From assembly GCA_026770025.1 (NCBI GenBank), contig JAMXDE010000063.1, positions 1 through 64,000 on the forward strand: a stretch of DNA of 64,000 bases. Reading direction: 5' to 3'. The notes beneath the pieces were generated by a model. The model had not been told where the DNA came from. It saw only the letters and a list, made by a program, of their open reading frames with translations, and did no database searches. Made by a program: the position numbers and the translations under genes. Below are positions 39,525 through 49,600 of the stretch, piece by piece. This DNA comes from Craspedostauros australis (taxonomy: Eukaryota; Bacillariophyta; Bacillariophyceae; Mastogloiales; Achnanthaceae). How positions within the stretch are numbered: the first letter of the stretch is position 1; the number at the start of each line of letters is the position of its first letter.

Positions 39525-42065
39525 TCATTCGAATGTTCTCGATGTGTCAAGGTACGACTTCTCGTGTTCACGTTGTAAGTCGGCCTTGATGTTCTTGGTG
39601 AATCCGTCGCTTGTGTTCTGCTCGGATTTGACAAAAATGATTTCGATGGTTTTGTTGATTACCATGTTCCTCACGTAGTGATGGCGCACGTCGATGTGCC
39701 GCGATCGTTGGGATGTTGATGGGTTCTTGGCGATGAAGATCGCTCCGATGTTGTCCACACGGACCTTGATCGGTGTCTTCACTGGGACGCCCACACTTTC
39801 GAGTAGCTGTACGACGAAGAAGATTTCCTTTGCCGCTTCGGAAAGGGCAACGTATTCTGCTTCGGATGAGCTGAGTGTGACGGCCTTCTGTGCCTTGGAT
39901 CGCCAAAGGATTGGTACCTTGCACAGGTATAGGATGAATCCTCCTACGCTGATTCTTGTGTTCTTGTCTCCTGCATATTCGCTATCGCAGAAGAGCTCCA
40001 TGTCCCAGCCGTCGTCGTCTGGACGCGCTGGATGGATCTTCAATCCATAGTCCTTTGTATCTATCACATACTTGATGATCCGATACATCTCCTTCATTGC
40101 GGCCTTGGTGGGCCCGATCAATACCTTGGAGAGTTCCCTCACAGGGTTCGCGATATCTGGTCGCGAGTGCTTGATGAGGAAGAGTAGCATACCGACGCCT
40201 CGGCGGTATTCGGCATGTTCTTCCGGTCCGACCTTCTGCAGTCCGTTATCTTCGGATGGTCGTACGATGATTTGACCCGGGGTTCCCGGTGTCCCATAGC
40301 GTTGCATCTTCTCAACCTTGGTTCCGAACTCTTCGATGAGGTGTCGGATGAGATGTGGTTGACGCAATGTCGCTCTAGTCTTGTCATGGTTCAGTTCAAT
40401 GTTGCAGCTGAGGTAGTCTCCGAGTCCACGCTCGATTGTCACCTTGAACTTGCTGCCTTGGATATCCTTCAGGAAGGTTTCCAGTGCCTTGGAATCTCCG
40501 CAACAGAAGCAATCGTCCACGTAGATGGCCACGATCATGCTTCCTTCGTTCGTCTTCCTGTAGAACAGGCACGGGTCTGCTGCGCTCTGTTCGAAGTTGA
40601 TATTCTTGAGGGTCGATACCAACATCTTGAACCACTGCCTGGCGCTCTGCACAAGCCCGTAGATTGGCTTGTGTAGGGTCAGGGCTTCGTCTGGTTGATG
40701 ATCCATCCCGTTGGGACAGTTCATGTAGATCTCCTCGTCGAGGTCTCCATGTAGGAATGCCGTTACGACATCGACGAGTGCGCAGTCCATCTTCTTGATT
40801 AGCATGATCACCATCATGACCCGATAGGTCACGTCATGGATGACGGGTGAGTAATGCTCTTGGAAGTCTACTCCTGCGACTTGTGAATAGCCACATGCAA
40901 CGAGCCGTGCTCGATGTGTGCCGTCACGCTTCAGCTTGAAGACCCATTTGCACTTGCAGCATCTGCGGCCGCGTGGAATGGCGTCTCGTTTGATCTTGCT
41001 ATACACCTTGCGTGTATCCATGGAGTCGAACTCCTTCTTGATGGCTGCTCGATATCCCTTTCGATGGATAGGATCTGGGTGATTGAAGGCTCCGTCGAAC
41101 GTTGTAGGTTCGATGTGCTTCTCTGGTTCCTTGTTCTCGTCCTGCATCGACAGTCCGATGTCGATCGCTGGTGATTCGGTAATGATTGCATTCATTCCGT
41201 ATAATCCAGTTGTGCTATGATGAGTGATCTCGATCTCTTCATCTTCGTCTTCGATTTCCTCATCATCTGTAGTTTCGTTGTTAGAGTCGTCGATCATCTC
41301 GTCGCTGAGTTCGTCACTCGCCTCATTGGATGATGAATCGCTCTCATAGCCTTCTTCCTTTCGACCTCGTTCGTTGAAGTCTGCGAGCTCGCGCAGAGCT
41401 CTGGGAATACTCTTCCCTGCAGTTGACTTGGGATTAGCTTCTCCCTTCCTGCCTCGTGCTTCGTGACGTCGGATCCTCTCCTTTCTAGTTATGTCACGCT
41501 TGCTTGGTTTGCTTGGTGGAGATCTGGATGGTGTGTCATGTGTAGACCTCGCTGGTGTGTTCGGAGGGGTGACGCCTGTGTCATCGTCGACTTCGTCGCC
41601 GGATGGTAGGATCTCATCATCCTCATGATTGGATTCGCTCCGATCTTCCTCGTTATTTCGGATTACTTGAGTCGCTACTCCGTCGTCCTCATTATCCTCA
41701 TCATCGCTGTCTGATAGGATGTAGTATCTGTTGCTATCAGCGAAAGATACTCTCTTTGCTTCCGATGTTTGACGCGTTGCCGTCCTTGGCGTTGCTCCCT
41801 TCCGTCCGATGGTTGTGAAACCGTCTGCGTCCGTCGTTCCTGTTTCATTGGATATGATTGGTGCTGGTGCCCAGCCACGGAACTGTCCGTATGATTGGTT
41901 GAGCCACTTGATGTCTCGTGAACAGATGAGTGACTTGGTCGATGGTCTGTACATGTTGTAGACCCCTGATGCATGTTGGTGTGCATATCCGATGAACACC
42001 ATCTCTTCTCCTCTATTCTTGAGCTTGGCGGTAATCCCGCCGTAGGTAGTCTTCACAACACCCAC
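39525..42065 (-). CDS. Copia C reverse transcriptase-RNase H region
   Basis: Acidic linker with R/K- and S/T-rich stretches, then reverse transcriptase (DVVTAFLHGDLDEEIYM, YVDDCFCCG) and RNase H (DSEYAGDKNTRISVGG, SSSEAEYVALSEAA). The frame closes about 20 bp before the 3' LTR. Confidence 0.85.
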   Translation of the reverse strand: MGVVKTTYGGITAKLKNRGEEMVFIGYAHQHASGVYNMYRPSTKSLICSRDIKWLNQSYGQFRGWAPAPIISNETGTTDADGFTTIGRKGATPRTATRQTSEAKRVSFADSNRYYILSDSDDEDNEDDGVATQVIRNNEEDRSESNHEDDEILPSGDEVDDDTGVTPPNTPARSTHDTPSRSPPSKPSKRDITRKERIRRHEARGRKGEANPKSTAGKSIPRALRELADFNERGRKEEGYESDSSSNEASDELSDEMIDDSNNETTDDEEIEDEDEEIEITHHSTTGLYGMNAIITESPAIDIGLSMQDENKEPEKHIEPTTFDGAFNHPDPIHRKGYRAAIKKEFDSMDTRKVYSKIKRDAIPRGRRCCKCKWVFKLKRDGTHRARLVACGYSQVAGVDFQEHYSPVIHDVTYRVMMVIMLIKKMDCALVDVVTAFLHGDLDEEIYMNCPNGMDHQPDEALTLHKPIYGLVQSARQWFKMLVSTLKNINFEQSAADPCLFYRKTNEGSMIVAIYVDDCFCCGDSKALETFLKDIQGSKFKVTIERGLGDYLSCNIELNHDKTRATLRQPHLIRHLIEEFGTKVEKMQRYGTPGTPGQIIVRPSEDNGLQKVGPEEHAEYRRGVGMLLFLIKHSRPDIANPVRELSKVLIGPTKAAMKEMYRIIKYVIDTKDYGLKIHPARPDDDGWDMELFCDSEYAGDKNTRISVGGFILYLCKVPILWRSKAQKAVTLSSSEAEYVALSEAAKEIFFVVQLLESVGVPVKTPIKVRVDNIGAIFIAKNPSTSQRSRHIDVRHHYVRNMVINKTIEIIFVKSEQNTSDGFTKNIKADLQREHEKSYLDTSRTFE

Positions 42066-42119
42066 CTCTCCAAACGTGCGCAGTGCATCCGCATATGGTG
42101 GATCGTTGCCAAAGAATTG

Positions 42120-45100
42120 TCAATGTGGTGACTCCTTCTGGTTCTTCGCTACGGTGATGTTGGCGATGGCGGTAGCAGTGCTAGCAGCCGCTGCCCACAG
42201 GCCATGCCTATACTCTTCGTCAAGCTGTGCTCCGTTGAGCATGGAGCGGACTTTGGTGTAGAGGTACGCGAACTTGCGTTCTACTCTGCCATTCTGTTGC
42301 GGCGTGTTCGATGCCGTGTATTCGAATTTCACGTTGAGTCCTGCATCGATGAGAATATCCTCCGTGGATTTGTTCTCTCCGCTGTTGTCACCTCGGAAGA
42401 TGATCTGTTGGTCACCAGTCTGTGACTTGATCGTCTGGACGAATCGTTTGATGTATCCTGGTTGATCACTTTTGTTCTTGAGAAAGAAACTCCAGCAGTG
42501 ATCCGTGCAGTCGTCCACGATCAGGGTCCAGTAGCGTTTATCTCCGAAGCTTATGTGTTTAGTGTAACTAATGTCAATGAAGAGCCGTTCGCCACGGCGA
42601 GTTGCTCTCGGAATGGTTGCCTTCGGAATATTCTTCACTCTTGCGTTCGCGACCGCGCAGTCGCGACATACCGGCATCTCGCCGATAATCTTCCATCCAT
42701 ATTGAGCGGCCGTTCGCTTCATGGTCTCGAGTGGCGCGTGGCCGAGCATTCGGTGCAGGTTCACCGCGCTGATCTCCTTGGATGGATTCTTGACGATGGC
42801 TGTTGAAGCCTTGTCGTCGTCTGTTGGCATGATGGGATGCATCTGCACTCCCGTGATGAATCCGTTGGATGTGGGGAAGACTCGATCGAACACGATCTTC
42901 GTTCCGGATCCGTTGATGATGTCCATCAGAATGCCGTTGTTACCAAGCTGGTAACCGTTGTACAGAGCCTTGTTCGTGGAGAAAAGGTTCACCGCCATCT
43001 TGGGTGTGTACTTCACATCATCGAGCCGGATGACGTGGCCAGTGTTGTTTCGTTGCTTGACCTTCAAGCGAATGGATCCCATCTTGGGAGAGTCCAGTTT
43101 CGTGCTGTCTCCCACTTGGACGAAGGACTTGATGTGCCGCACGTTGAAGAGAGCGGCGTCCGAATTTACGATGTGACACGAAGCTCCGCTGTCGGCGAGC
43201 CAAGTGTCCTTGTTGACTTTGTCCTTGTACTTGGTGCTCAGCTCGTGGAGTTGTTCCACGGCTGCCGCAGCTATCTCGTCGTTGAAGCTGCCGTCGTCGT
43301 CGTCTTCGTGGACTCCATCTTCGTTGTATGGAGGATGATGATCTCCGTCATCCATGTCATCGGGTAGTTGCGTGTAGTCCAATGGAATTGTACTGTTCCG
43401 ATGAGATCCTGTGGCAGGATCGTATGGGTGGACGCGTGATCGCTCTCGTAAGAGCACGCGCATGCATCCTCCAAGGATGTAATGCAGATCCGTCTCTGGG
43501 ATCGTTTCCGAGTCGTTTCCTTCCAGTATGCGGTTGATGATGATCGCGTTGGCGAGGATCTCTTCGATTGATTCGAAGTGCTCGGATAGGATGGATCCCA
43601 TCATGTTCACCCATATTGGCATGAGTGCTCCTCGTGTGGTTCCTGGGAACACTCGCATCCCCGCTTCCATCACGGCGTCAAAGATGAGCTGCTTTTGGAT
43701 TATCAATGCTGTTGCTGTTGCATTCGGGATAGTGCTGTGACGGAGGAGGTAGTCGACGCTGTTGGGATCCTCAATATCTGGGAAGTCGATATTCGCTGGA
43801 TAGACGACACGCTCGTTTGGATTAAAGTTGTCGTCTGGATGATCCTCGGTTTCGTCGCTGTCATCTTCGTCGAAGATGCCCGATCTGTTGTTCCCCGCCG
43901 CTGGAGGAGGTGGCGCCGCGGCGCGGCGCGTTTCGCCTTGATTGATGAAGGTTCCCGTTCTCTCGTATCTCCCAGCTTGAGGAGGAGGCAACTCGTCGCG
44001 GTTCGCCTCGTCGTCTTCATCTGCGCCGTCCTCGTCGGCGTCGTCGTCATCGCTCATGGCCTCTTCGATGTCGCTATCGTTGGCCTCGTCCATCTCAGCT
44101 TCGTCGCCGTATGAACCGATCAGGTCGTGCGCGTTGAAGCAGCATTCGTAGCTCACTTCGCGTCTTGGATCCACCTCGTGGATGATGGGCTCCTCGCTGA
44201 GCCACTCCGGGATGATCTCATCATCCTGTACTTCGTCGTCACTCCCGACGCATGCGAAGTTATCGAAGAAGGAGTCTTCGATGTAGTCGTCGGACACCAA
44301 CATGCAGAGCGGCATGTCCTTTGCTGAGAGTACCATCTCGTGTCCGCTCTTGTCGTGTCCTTGTGTTGCTGTGTTGGCCTGCTCGTCGGCCTTCTTCTTC
44401 TCGTTGAATTTCTTCTTTCGGCACTCCGCCTCGCGGTGTCCGAAGATGCCACAGTAGTTGCACTTGCCCTTGAAGCCGCTTCTCTTGTTACGCTTTCCGT
44501 TCATCTTGTTGTTGTTGTTGTTGTTTTTCTTGTTGTTCGATTTCTTGCGTTCTGGGCAATCGGCGGATCTATGGCCATACACGCCACAGTTGTGACAAGT
44601 ACCCTTGAAGTTACCGGTGCTTGTGAAGCCGGTGTCGTTGCTCTTCGTGTTACTGTCTTGGAAGTCGTCGACGTATGCTTTGCCTCCTCTGTGCGTGGCG
44701 TATGCAGTGCGGAGTACTCCTCTGATCGTGTTGATGGTAACCAGTTCCGGATTGAACGTGAGTTGGTGTTGGAAGTTCACGATGTGGGTTTTGTATTCCA
44801 CGCTCACCGTGCTGAGAATCTGCATGATCATTTCCTCGTCCGAGATCTCATACTTGACATCGTGGAGACGTGATCGTAGACTCTCGAGTTGCGTGATGTA
44901 GATGTCGGGGTCCGTGTCTCTCTTCATCTTTTCGTTGTTGAATTGGCGCTTGAGTTTGATCTTCGTCACCGCATCGGATGGTCGGAACTTCTCCGCGAGA
45001 ACGTTCCACGCTCCGTGTGCGTCTCCTTCAGGGTAGTCGTCGGAGATGCATTGGTTGATGTACTGGATGGCCTGCTTGCCTTTTCCCTTCTCTGCATCCA

Positions 45101-45758
45101 TCATGAGGATCAGATCGCTGAAGCAGTCGCATCCCAGCTCGTAGATCTCCTCCATCGCTTCCTTGTCTTCATCGGTGGCTGCCGCGATCTCGCTCACTGT
45201 TGGCACCTTGGTCTTGCCCAACATCACGTCTCTCGTCTTCTGTGCACGAGCGTATGCCTTTGCTTGGGACTCCCATGCGCTGTAGTCTTCCTGTTCACCG
45301 CTGAACATCGGCGCCTTGATGCGTCGCTTGTTCATGTTGGCTGATGTCGCCATGTTGGTTCGTTGTTTCGTCGTTGGTGCGCTCGCGCCCTTGATTTCCG
45401 TCGGTTTCTGTGTTACCGATTCTTCGATTTTCGCCTGTTGTTGCGCGGAGATTGTTTTCGTCACAAATTCTCCTCCTGGTGGTGTCTCACTTTTCCCACC
45501 CTGTTTGGCTGTGCGAATGCTCTTCGTCACACCAGTCTCCTCTTGCTTGATCGCCTTGAGAATACTCTTCTCCTTACGATGTAGTCTTGCAGACCGTTCT
45601 TCTTCGGTCTCGTCGATCGCGCTTGCGTCTGCGCTTGATAGGACAGTAGCCGCGGCTGCTTCCTTCTCTTGTCGTGATGGAGTCTCACTCGCACCTTCTT
45701 CTCTCTTGATAGTCGGATTGGACAGAGGGATGTCTTTCAATTCCTCTTCCTCGCTCAT
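42120..45758 (-). CDS. Copia C gag-protease-integrase region
   Basis: Opens at ATG 45758 (MSEEEELKDIPLS). Gag has two CCHC knuckles (CHNCGVYGHRSADC and CNYCGIFGHREAEC) and an acidic linker; then protease (WLADSGASCH) and integrase (LHRMLGHA, FIDISYTKH, GDNSGENK, NTPQQNGRVERK). It parallels the B region closely. Confidence 0.85.
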   Translation of the reverse strand: MSEEEELKDIPLSNPTIKREEGASETPSRQEKEAAAATVLSSADASAIDETEEERSARLHRKEKSILKAIKQEETGVTKSIRTAKQGGKSETPPGGEFVTKTISAQQQAKIEESVTQKPTEIKGASAPTTKQRTNMATSANMNKRRIKAPMFSGEQEDYSAWESQAKAYARAQKTRDVMLGKTKVPTVSEIAAATDEDKEAMEEIYELGCDCFSDLILMMDAEKGKGKQAIQYINQCISDDYPEGDAHGAWNVLAEKFRPSDAVTKIKLKRQFNNEKMKRDTDPDIYITQLESLRSRLHDVKYEISDEEMIMQILSTVSVEYKTHIVNFQHQLTFNPELVTINTIRGVLRTAYATHRGGKAYVDDFQDSNTKSNDTGFTSTGNFKGTCHNCGVYGHRSADCPERKKSNNKKNNNNNNKMNGKRNKRSGFKGKCNYCGIFGHREAECRKKKFNEKKKADEQANTATQGHDKSGHEMVLSAKDMPLCMLVSDDYIEDSFFDNFACVGSDDEVQDDEIIPEWLSEEPIIHEVDPRREVSYECCFNAHDLIGSYGDEAEMDEANDSDIEEAMSDDDDADEDGADEDDEANRDELPPPQAGRYERTGTFINQGETRRAAAPPPPAAGNNRSGIFDEDDSDETEDHPDDNFNPNERVVYPANIDFPDIEDPNSVDYLLRHSTIPNATATALIIQKQLIFDAVMEAGMRVFPGTTRGALMPIWVNMMGSILSEHFESIEEILANAIIINRILEGNDSETIPETDLHYILGGCMRVLLRERSRVHPYDPATGSHRNSTIPLDYTQLPDDMDDGDHHPPYNEDGVHEDDDDGSFNDEIAAAAVEQLHELSTKYKDKVNKDTWLADSGASCHIVNSDAALFNVRHIKSFVQVGDSTKLDSPKMGSIRLKVKQRNNTGHVIRLDDVKYTPKMAVNLFSTNKALYNGYQLGNNGILMDIINGSGTKIVFDRVFPTSNGFITGVQMHPIMPTDDDKASTAIVKNPSKEISAVNLHRMLGHAPLETMKRTAAQYGWKIIGEMPVCRDCAVANARVKNIPKATIPRATRRGERLFIDISYTKHISFGDKRYWTLIVDDCTDHCWSFFLKNKSDQPGYIKRFVQTIKSQTGDQQIIFRGDNSGENKSTEDILIDAGLNVKFEYTASNTPQQNGRVERKFAYLYTKVRSMLNGAQLDEEYRHGLWAAAASTATAIANITVAKNQKESPH

Positions 45759-45840
45759 TCAGCCTGCTGCTCTTGAATGATGTTCGTCTTCCTCGCACGA
45801 TACGATTCGCGGGCTCGCCCTGATCTATCGTTTATAAACG

Positions 45841-46617
45841 TGTTGGCAAGTTCCGCTCACGGTAACCTACGATCGTGGAAGATGGTGTTGGTTGATAGTC
45901 GTCTGTTTGCTATTTCATTACGTTGGCACTCCGATACTCTCGGTGTCCGTTCGTTCTCTTGCCCGATGCTCTCGGCGCTTCAAACTGTTTTGTAGATTCG
46001 GTCTCCGACTATGAGTCGGTACGCGAGATCCTCTCTCGCTCCTCTCTGTATTCTCTCTCTCTCTCTCTCTCACCATCGTGTGCTCGTGCTACACGATACT
46101 CCGTGTTCGACACTCCGTTCATTCAGTACTGGCTTCTACTCCATGAGTACTTACCATTTGAAGTTCACCTTCAGTATCCATGATCTTCATGGGTCATCGT
46201 ATCTTCGCCTCCTGCTCTGACTTGGAGACGGCTGTCGACGTGGTGACATGTTGACATCCTGTCGACGTCAGTAGGCGTCCTTCTGTTCTCCAGATGTCAC
46301 GTTCCATTGGTGATGCATTAGTCTGTCAGATGATATCGTCATCTGAGGTTTAGTTGGGAAGTACCTCGAGATTCTCTTGGTACCATTGATGCATGGACGG
46401 ACGATCTTCTGATTCTCTCAGAAATCGTTATTTGCAAATTTCCTCCAGAAATCTTGCCCCTTTTCATGTGTTCCATTTCCCCTGTAATTCTGACGAATCA
46501 CAGTATACTATCGACACGAGTATAGTTATACCGTCCAAGTGCGTATGAGAGAATAGCGGGTGAACGATGCACATATACACGTACATCTTGACATGTACTC
46601 ACATGTACATCTCGACA
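45841..46617 (-). repeat. 5' LTR of copia C (777 bp)
   Basis: Shares only its outermost 20-30 bases with the B LTR, although the coding regions of B and C are close relatives. The palindrome CGTTTATAAACG abuts it on the internal side (45829-45840), as it does next to the B LTR. Confidence 0.9.
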
Positions 46618-46623
46618 AGCCTT

Positions 46624-49600
46624 GGTCGGTCCATCCAGTACCTTCGTCAGCTCTCTGACAGGATTGGCGATGTCGGGACGCGAATGCTTGATTAAGAAAA
46701 GAAGCATTCCCACTCCCTTGCGATAGTCAGCATGCTCTGCTGCATCTACCTTCTGCAATCCGTTCTCTTCAGATGGGCGAACGATGCTCTGGCTTGGCGT
46801 CCCTGGCGTCGCGTAGCGCTGCATCTTCTCCACCTCTGCACCAAACTCAGTGATTAGGTTTCGGATCAGATGTGGCTGGCGTAGGACGGCTCCCGTCTTG
46901 TCTGCGTTGAGCTGGATGTTGCAGCTGAGGTAGTCACCCAAACCCTTCTCGATGGTGACCTTGAACTTGCTCTTCTGGATGTCGATCATGAATTGCTCGA
47001 GTGCCTTCTGATGTCCGCAGCAGAAGCAGTCGTCAACGTAGATCGCCACGATGACTGTTTCGTTCTTCGTCTTGCGATGGAAGAGGCACGGATCTGCCGC
47101 GCTCTGGTCGAATCGCATTCCCTTCAGCGTTGACACCAGCATCTTGAACCATTGGCGTGCGCTCTGGACCAGCCCGTAGATTGGCTTGTGTAGCAGCAGC
47201 GCCTCATCAGGTGTGCTGTCCATTCCGCTTGGACAATTCATGTACACCTCTTCTTCGAGGTCGCCGTACAAGAATGCCGTGACGACGTCCACGAGTGCAC
47301 AGTCCATCTTCTGCAGCATCATGATCACCATCATCACACGGTACGTGACGTCATGGATGACCGGCGAGTGGTGTTCTTGGTAGTCCACTCCTGCGATCTG
47401 CGAGTAGCCACACGCCACCAGACGCGCTCGATAGGTTCCATTGCGCTTTAGTTTAAACACCCATTTGCACTTGCAGCATCTGCGGTCTCTTGGAATCGAT
47501 GAGCGCTTGATCTTGCTGTAGACGGATCGAGCATCCATCGAACCAAACTCCTTTGCGATGGCAGCTCTGTAGCCCTTCCGGTGTGTTGCATTCGGATGGT
47601 TGAATGCTTGGTCGAAGGTTGATGGCTCGATGTGCGTCGATGTCTCTCCTGTCTCATCTTGGGTGGTTGCGCAGATCTCTATCTCGAAGTCGTCGGTGCT
47701 GATTGCGTTGTTACCGAATAGAGCATCTGTGACTGTGTTGGTGATGTCCGATGGAGGAGAGTCGCTGTCTTCGTCGTCCGTAGCTTCGTCGTTCTCCTCA
47801 TTCTCGTCGGTGGTGTCGTCATTGGTTTCGTCATCGTCGTTGGTCTCCTCGCTGTTGTCCTTGTCGTCGTCGTCGGTGTCGCTTCCCCTGTTGAAGACGG
47901 ATAGGTTGGTTGCGAAACGCTTGCCTTCACGCTTCTCTTTCTTTCCTGGCTTGTTGTAGTTTGCAAGGTTGCGCAATTCGCTCTTTCCTTTCACGTTGGA
48001 TGGCAGCGACGCACGCGACTTCGCATCTGTTTTTGCTTGATGCTTGCTTCGCTCGATGTATCGCTGTTGTCGTTCGCTGCGAGTGGTGTCGCGCTTGCTT
48101 GGTCGTTTTGGGGGATCAGCAGTCGTGGTGCGACTAGTTTTCGAATCGTCGTTCGCTTCGTACGAACGCTTGCGTGATGTTGGCGGAGTGCGGAGGATGC
48201 TTGGCGGGACACTCGGTGGGGCGACATCTTCAATGTCGGTCACTGTGTCGTCGTCGACGGGAATCGCGTCGACCTCTTCTTCGGACGCAGTCCCTTCGTC
48301 CACTGGTGTGATCGCCGTCTCGCTCGCGAGACCTGGTGAGTTCTTCTTCGCACTCGTGTTGTTGTTGGTGTCGTCATCGTCTTCATCGTCGTCATCTGAG
48401 AGGACGTGGTAGGAGTTCGCGTCGGCGAATGACACAGAGCGTCGCTTCGGCTTGGTTCGAGCTGTGTGGGACGGCGCCGTCCCTTCCCTTCCGACCAGGA
48501 TGAATCCATCATCGTCAGTCTCCGTTGGGTGCTCGGCGTCAGTTGCGACAATCTGACTCCCTTCCGGCTTCCCATCGTCCGTGCCGTAAGTCCAACCCTT
48601 GAAGTGCCCGTACGATCTGTTGAGCCACTTCACGTCTCTGGTGCAGACAATGGACTTGGTGGATGGACGGTACATGTTGTAGACGCCGGATCCATGCTGT
48701 GGAGCATATCCGACGAACAACATCGCCTCGCCTCTGTTCTGGAGTTTCGCCGTCATGCCTCCATAGGCCGTCTTGACGACTCCTACTTCACCAAAGGTAC
48801 GGAGGCCGCTTGCATACTTCGGATCCTCTCCGAAGAATAGGTTGTGTGGCGATTCGGTCTGTCCCTTCGCCACGGTGATGTTGGCGACCGCGGTCGCGAC
48901 GTTGGCTGCTGCAGCCCATAGACCGTGTCTGTGCTCTTCGTTGAGCTGGGCGCCGTTCAGCATGGATCGCATCTTCGTGTACAAGTATGCAAACTTGCGC
49001 TCGACCCTGCTGTTCTGCTGTGGTGTGTTGGATGCCGTGTATTCGAATGAGACGTCGAATCCGGCTTCGAGCAGATGGACCTCGGATGCCTTGTTCTCTC
49101 CGCTGTTGTCGCCACGGAAAATGATTGGCTTGCCGTCCGTGTGTGCACGGATCTTCTGAAGGAATCGCTTCAGGAAGGCTGGTTGGTCACTCTTGTTGGT
49201 GAGGAAGATGCTCCAGCAGTAATCTGTGTGGTCGTCTACGATCAACACCCAGTACCGCTTGTTTCCAAAGCTCGTGTGCTTTGTGTAGCTGATGTCGATG
49301 AAGAATCGCTCACATCGTCGCGATGCTCTTGCGATGGTCGCCTTCGGGACGTTCTTCACTCGTGCGTTGGCGATGGCACAGTGCTTGCATGGCGGCATGG
49401 TGCCGACGATGTTCCATCCGTGGTGCGATGCAGTTCGTTGCATTGCCTCAAGTGGGGCGTGTCCCAACATGCGATGGAGTGTGGACGCGTTGATGCCCTT
49501 TGGTGGATCCGATGTAACGGCCGCAGCCGTGATGTCTGTGCGTGGCTTGACTGCATGCATCTGCACGCCAGTCACGAAGCCATTTCGCGTGCGGAACACT

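Larger units (their letters stand above)
38728..46617 (-). mobile_element. Ty1/copia retroelement C, nested in B
   Basis: 7890 bp inserted in B between its reverse transcriptase and RNase H parts. LTRs of 777 bp are at 45841-46617 (5') and 38728-39504 (3'). They begin TGTTGG, end CGACA, and differ by at least one substitution, so the element is young. AGCCTT flanks both sides (38722-38727 and 46618-46623), a 6-bp duplication as for B. Coding parts are at 42120-45758 and 39525-42065. It is broken, with about one break in the coding region. Confidence 0.9.
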
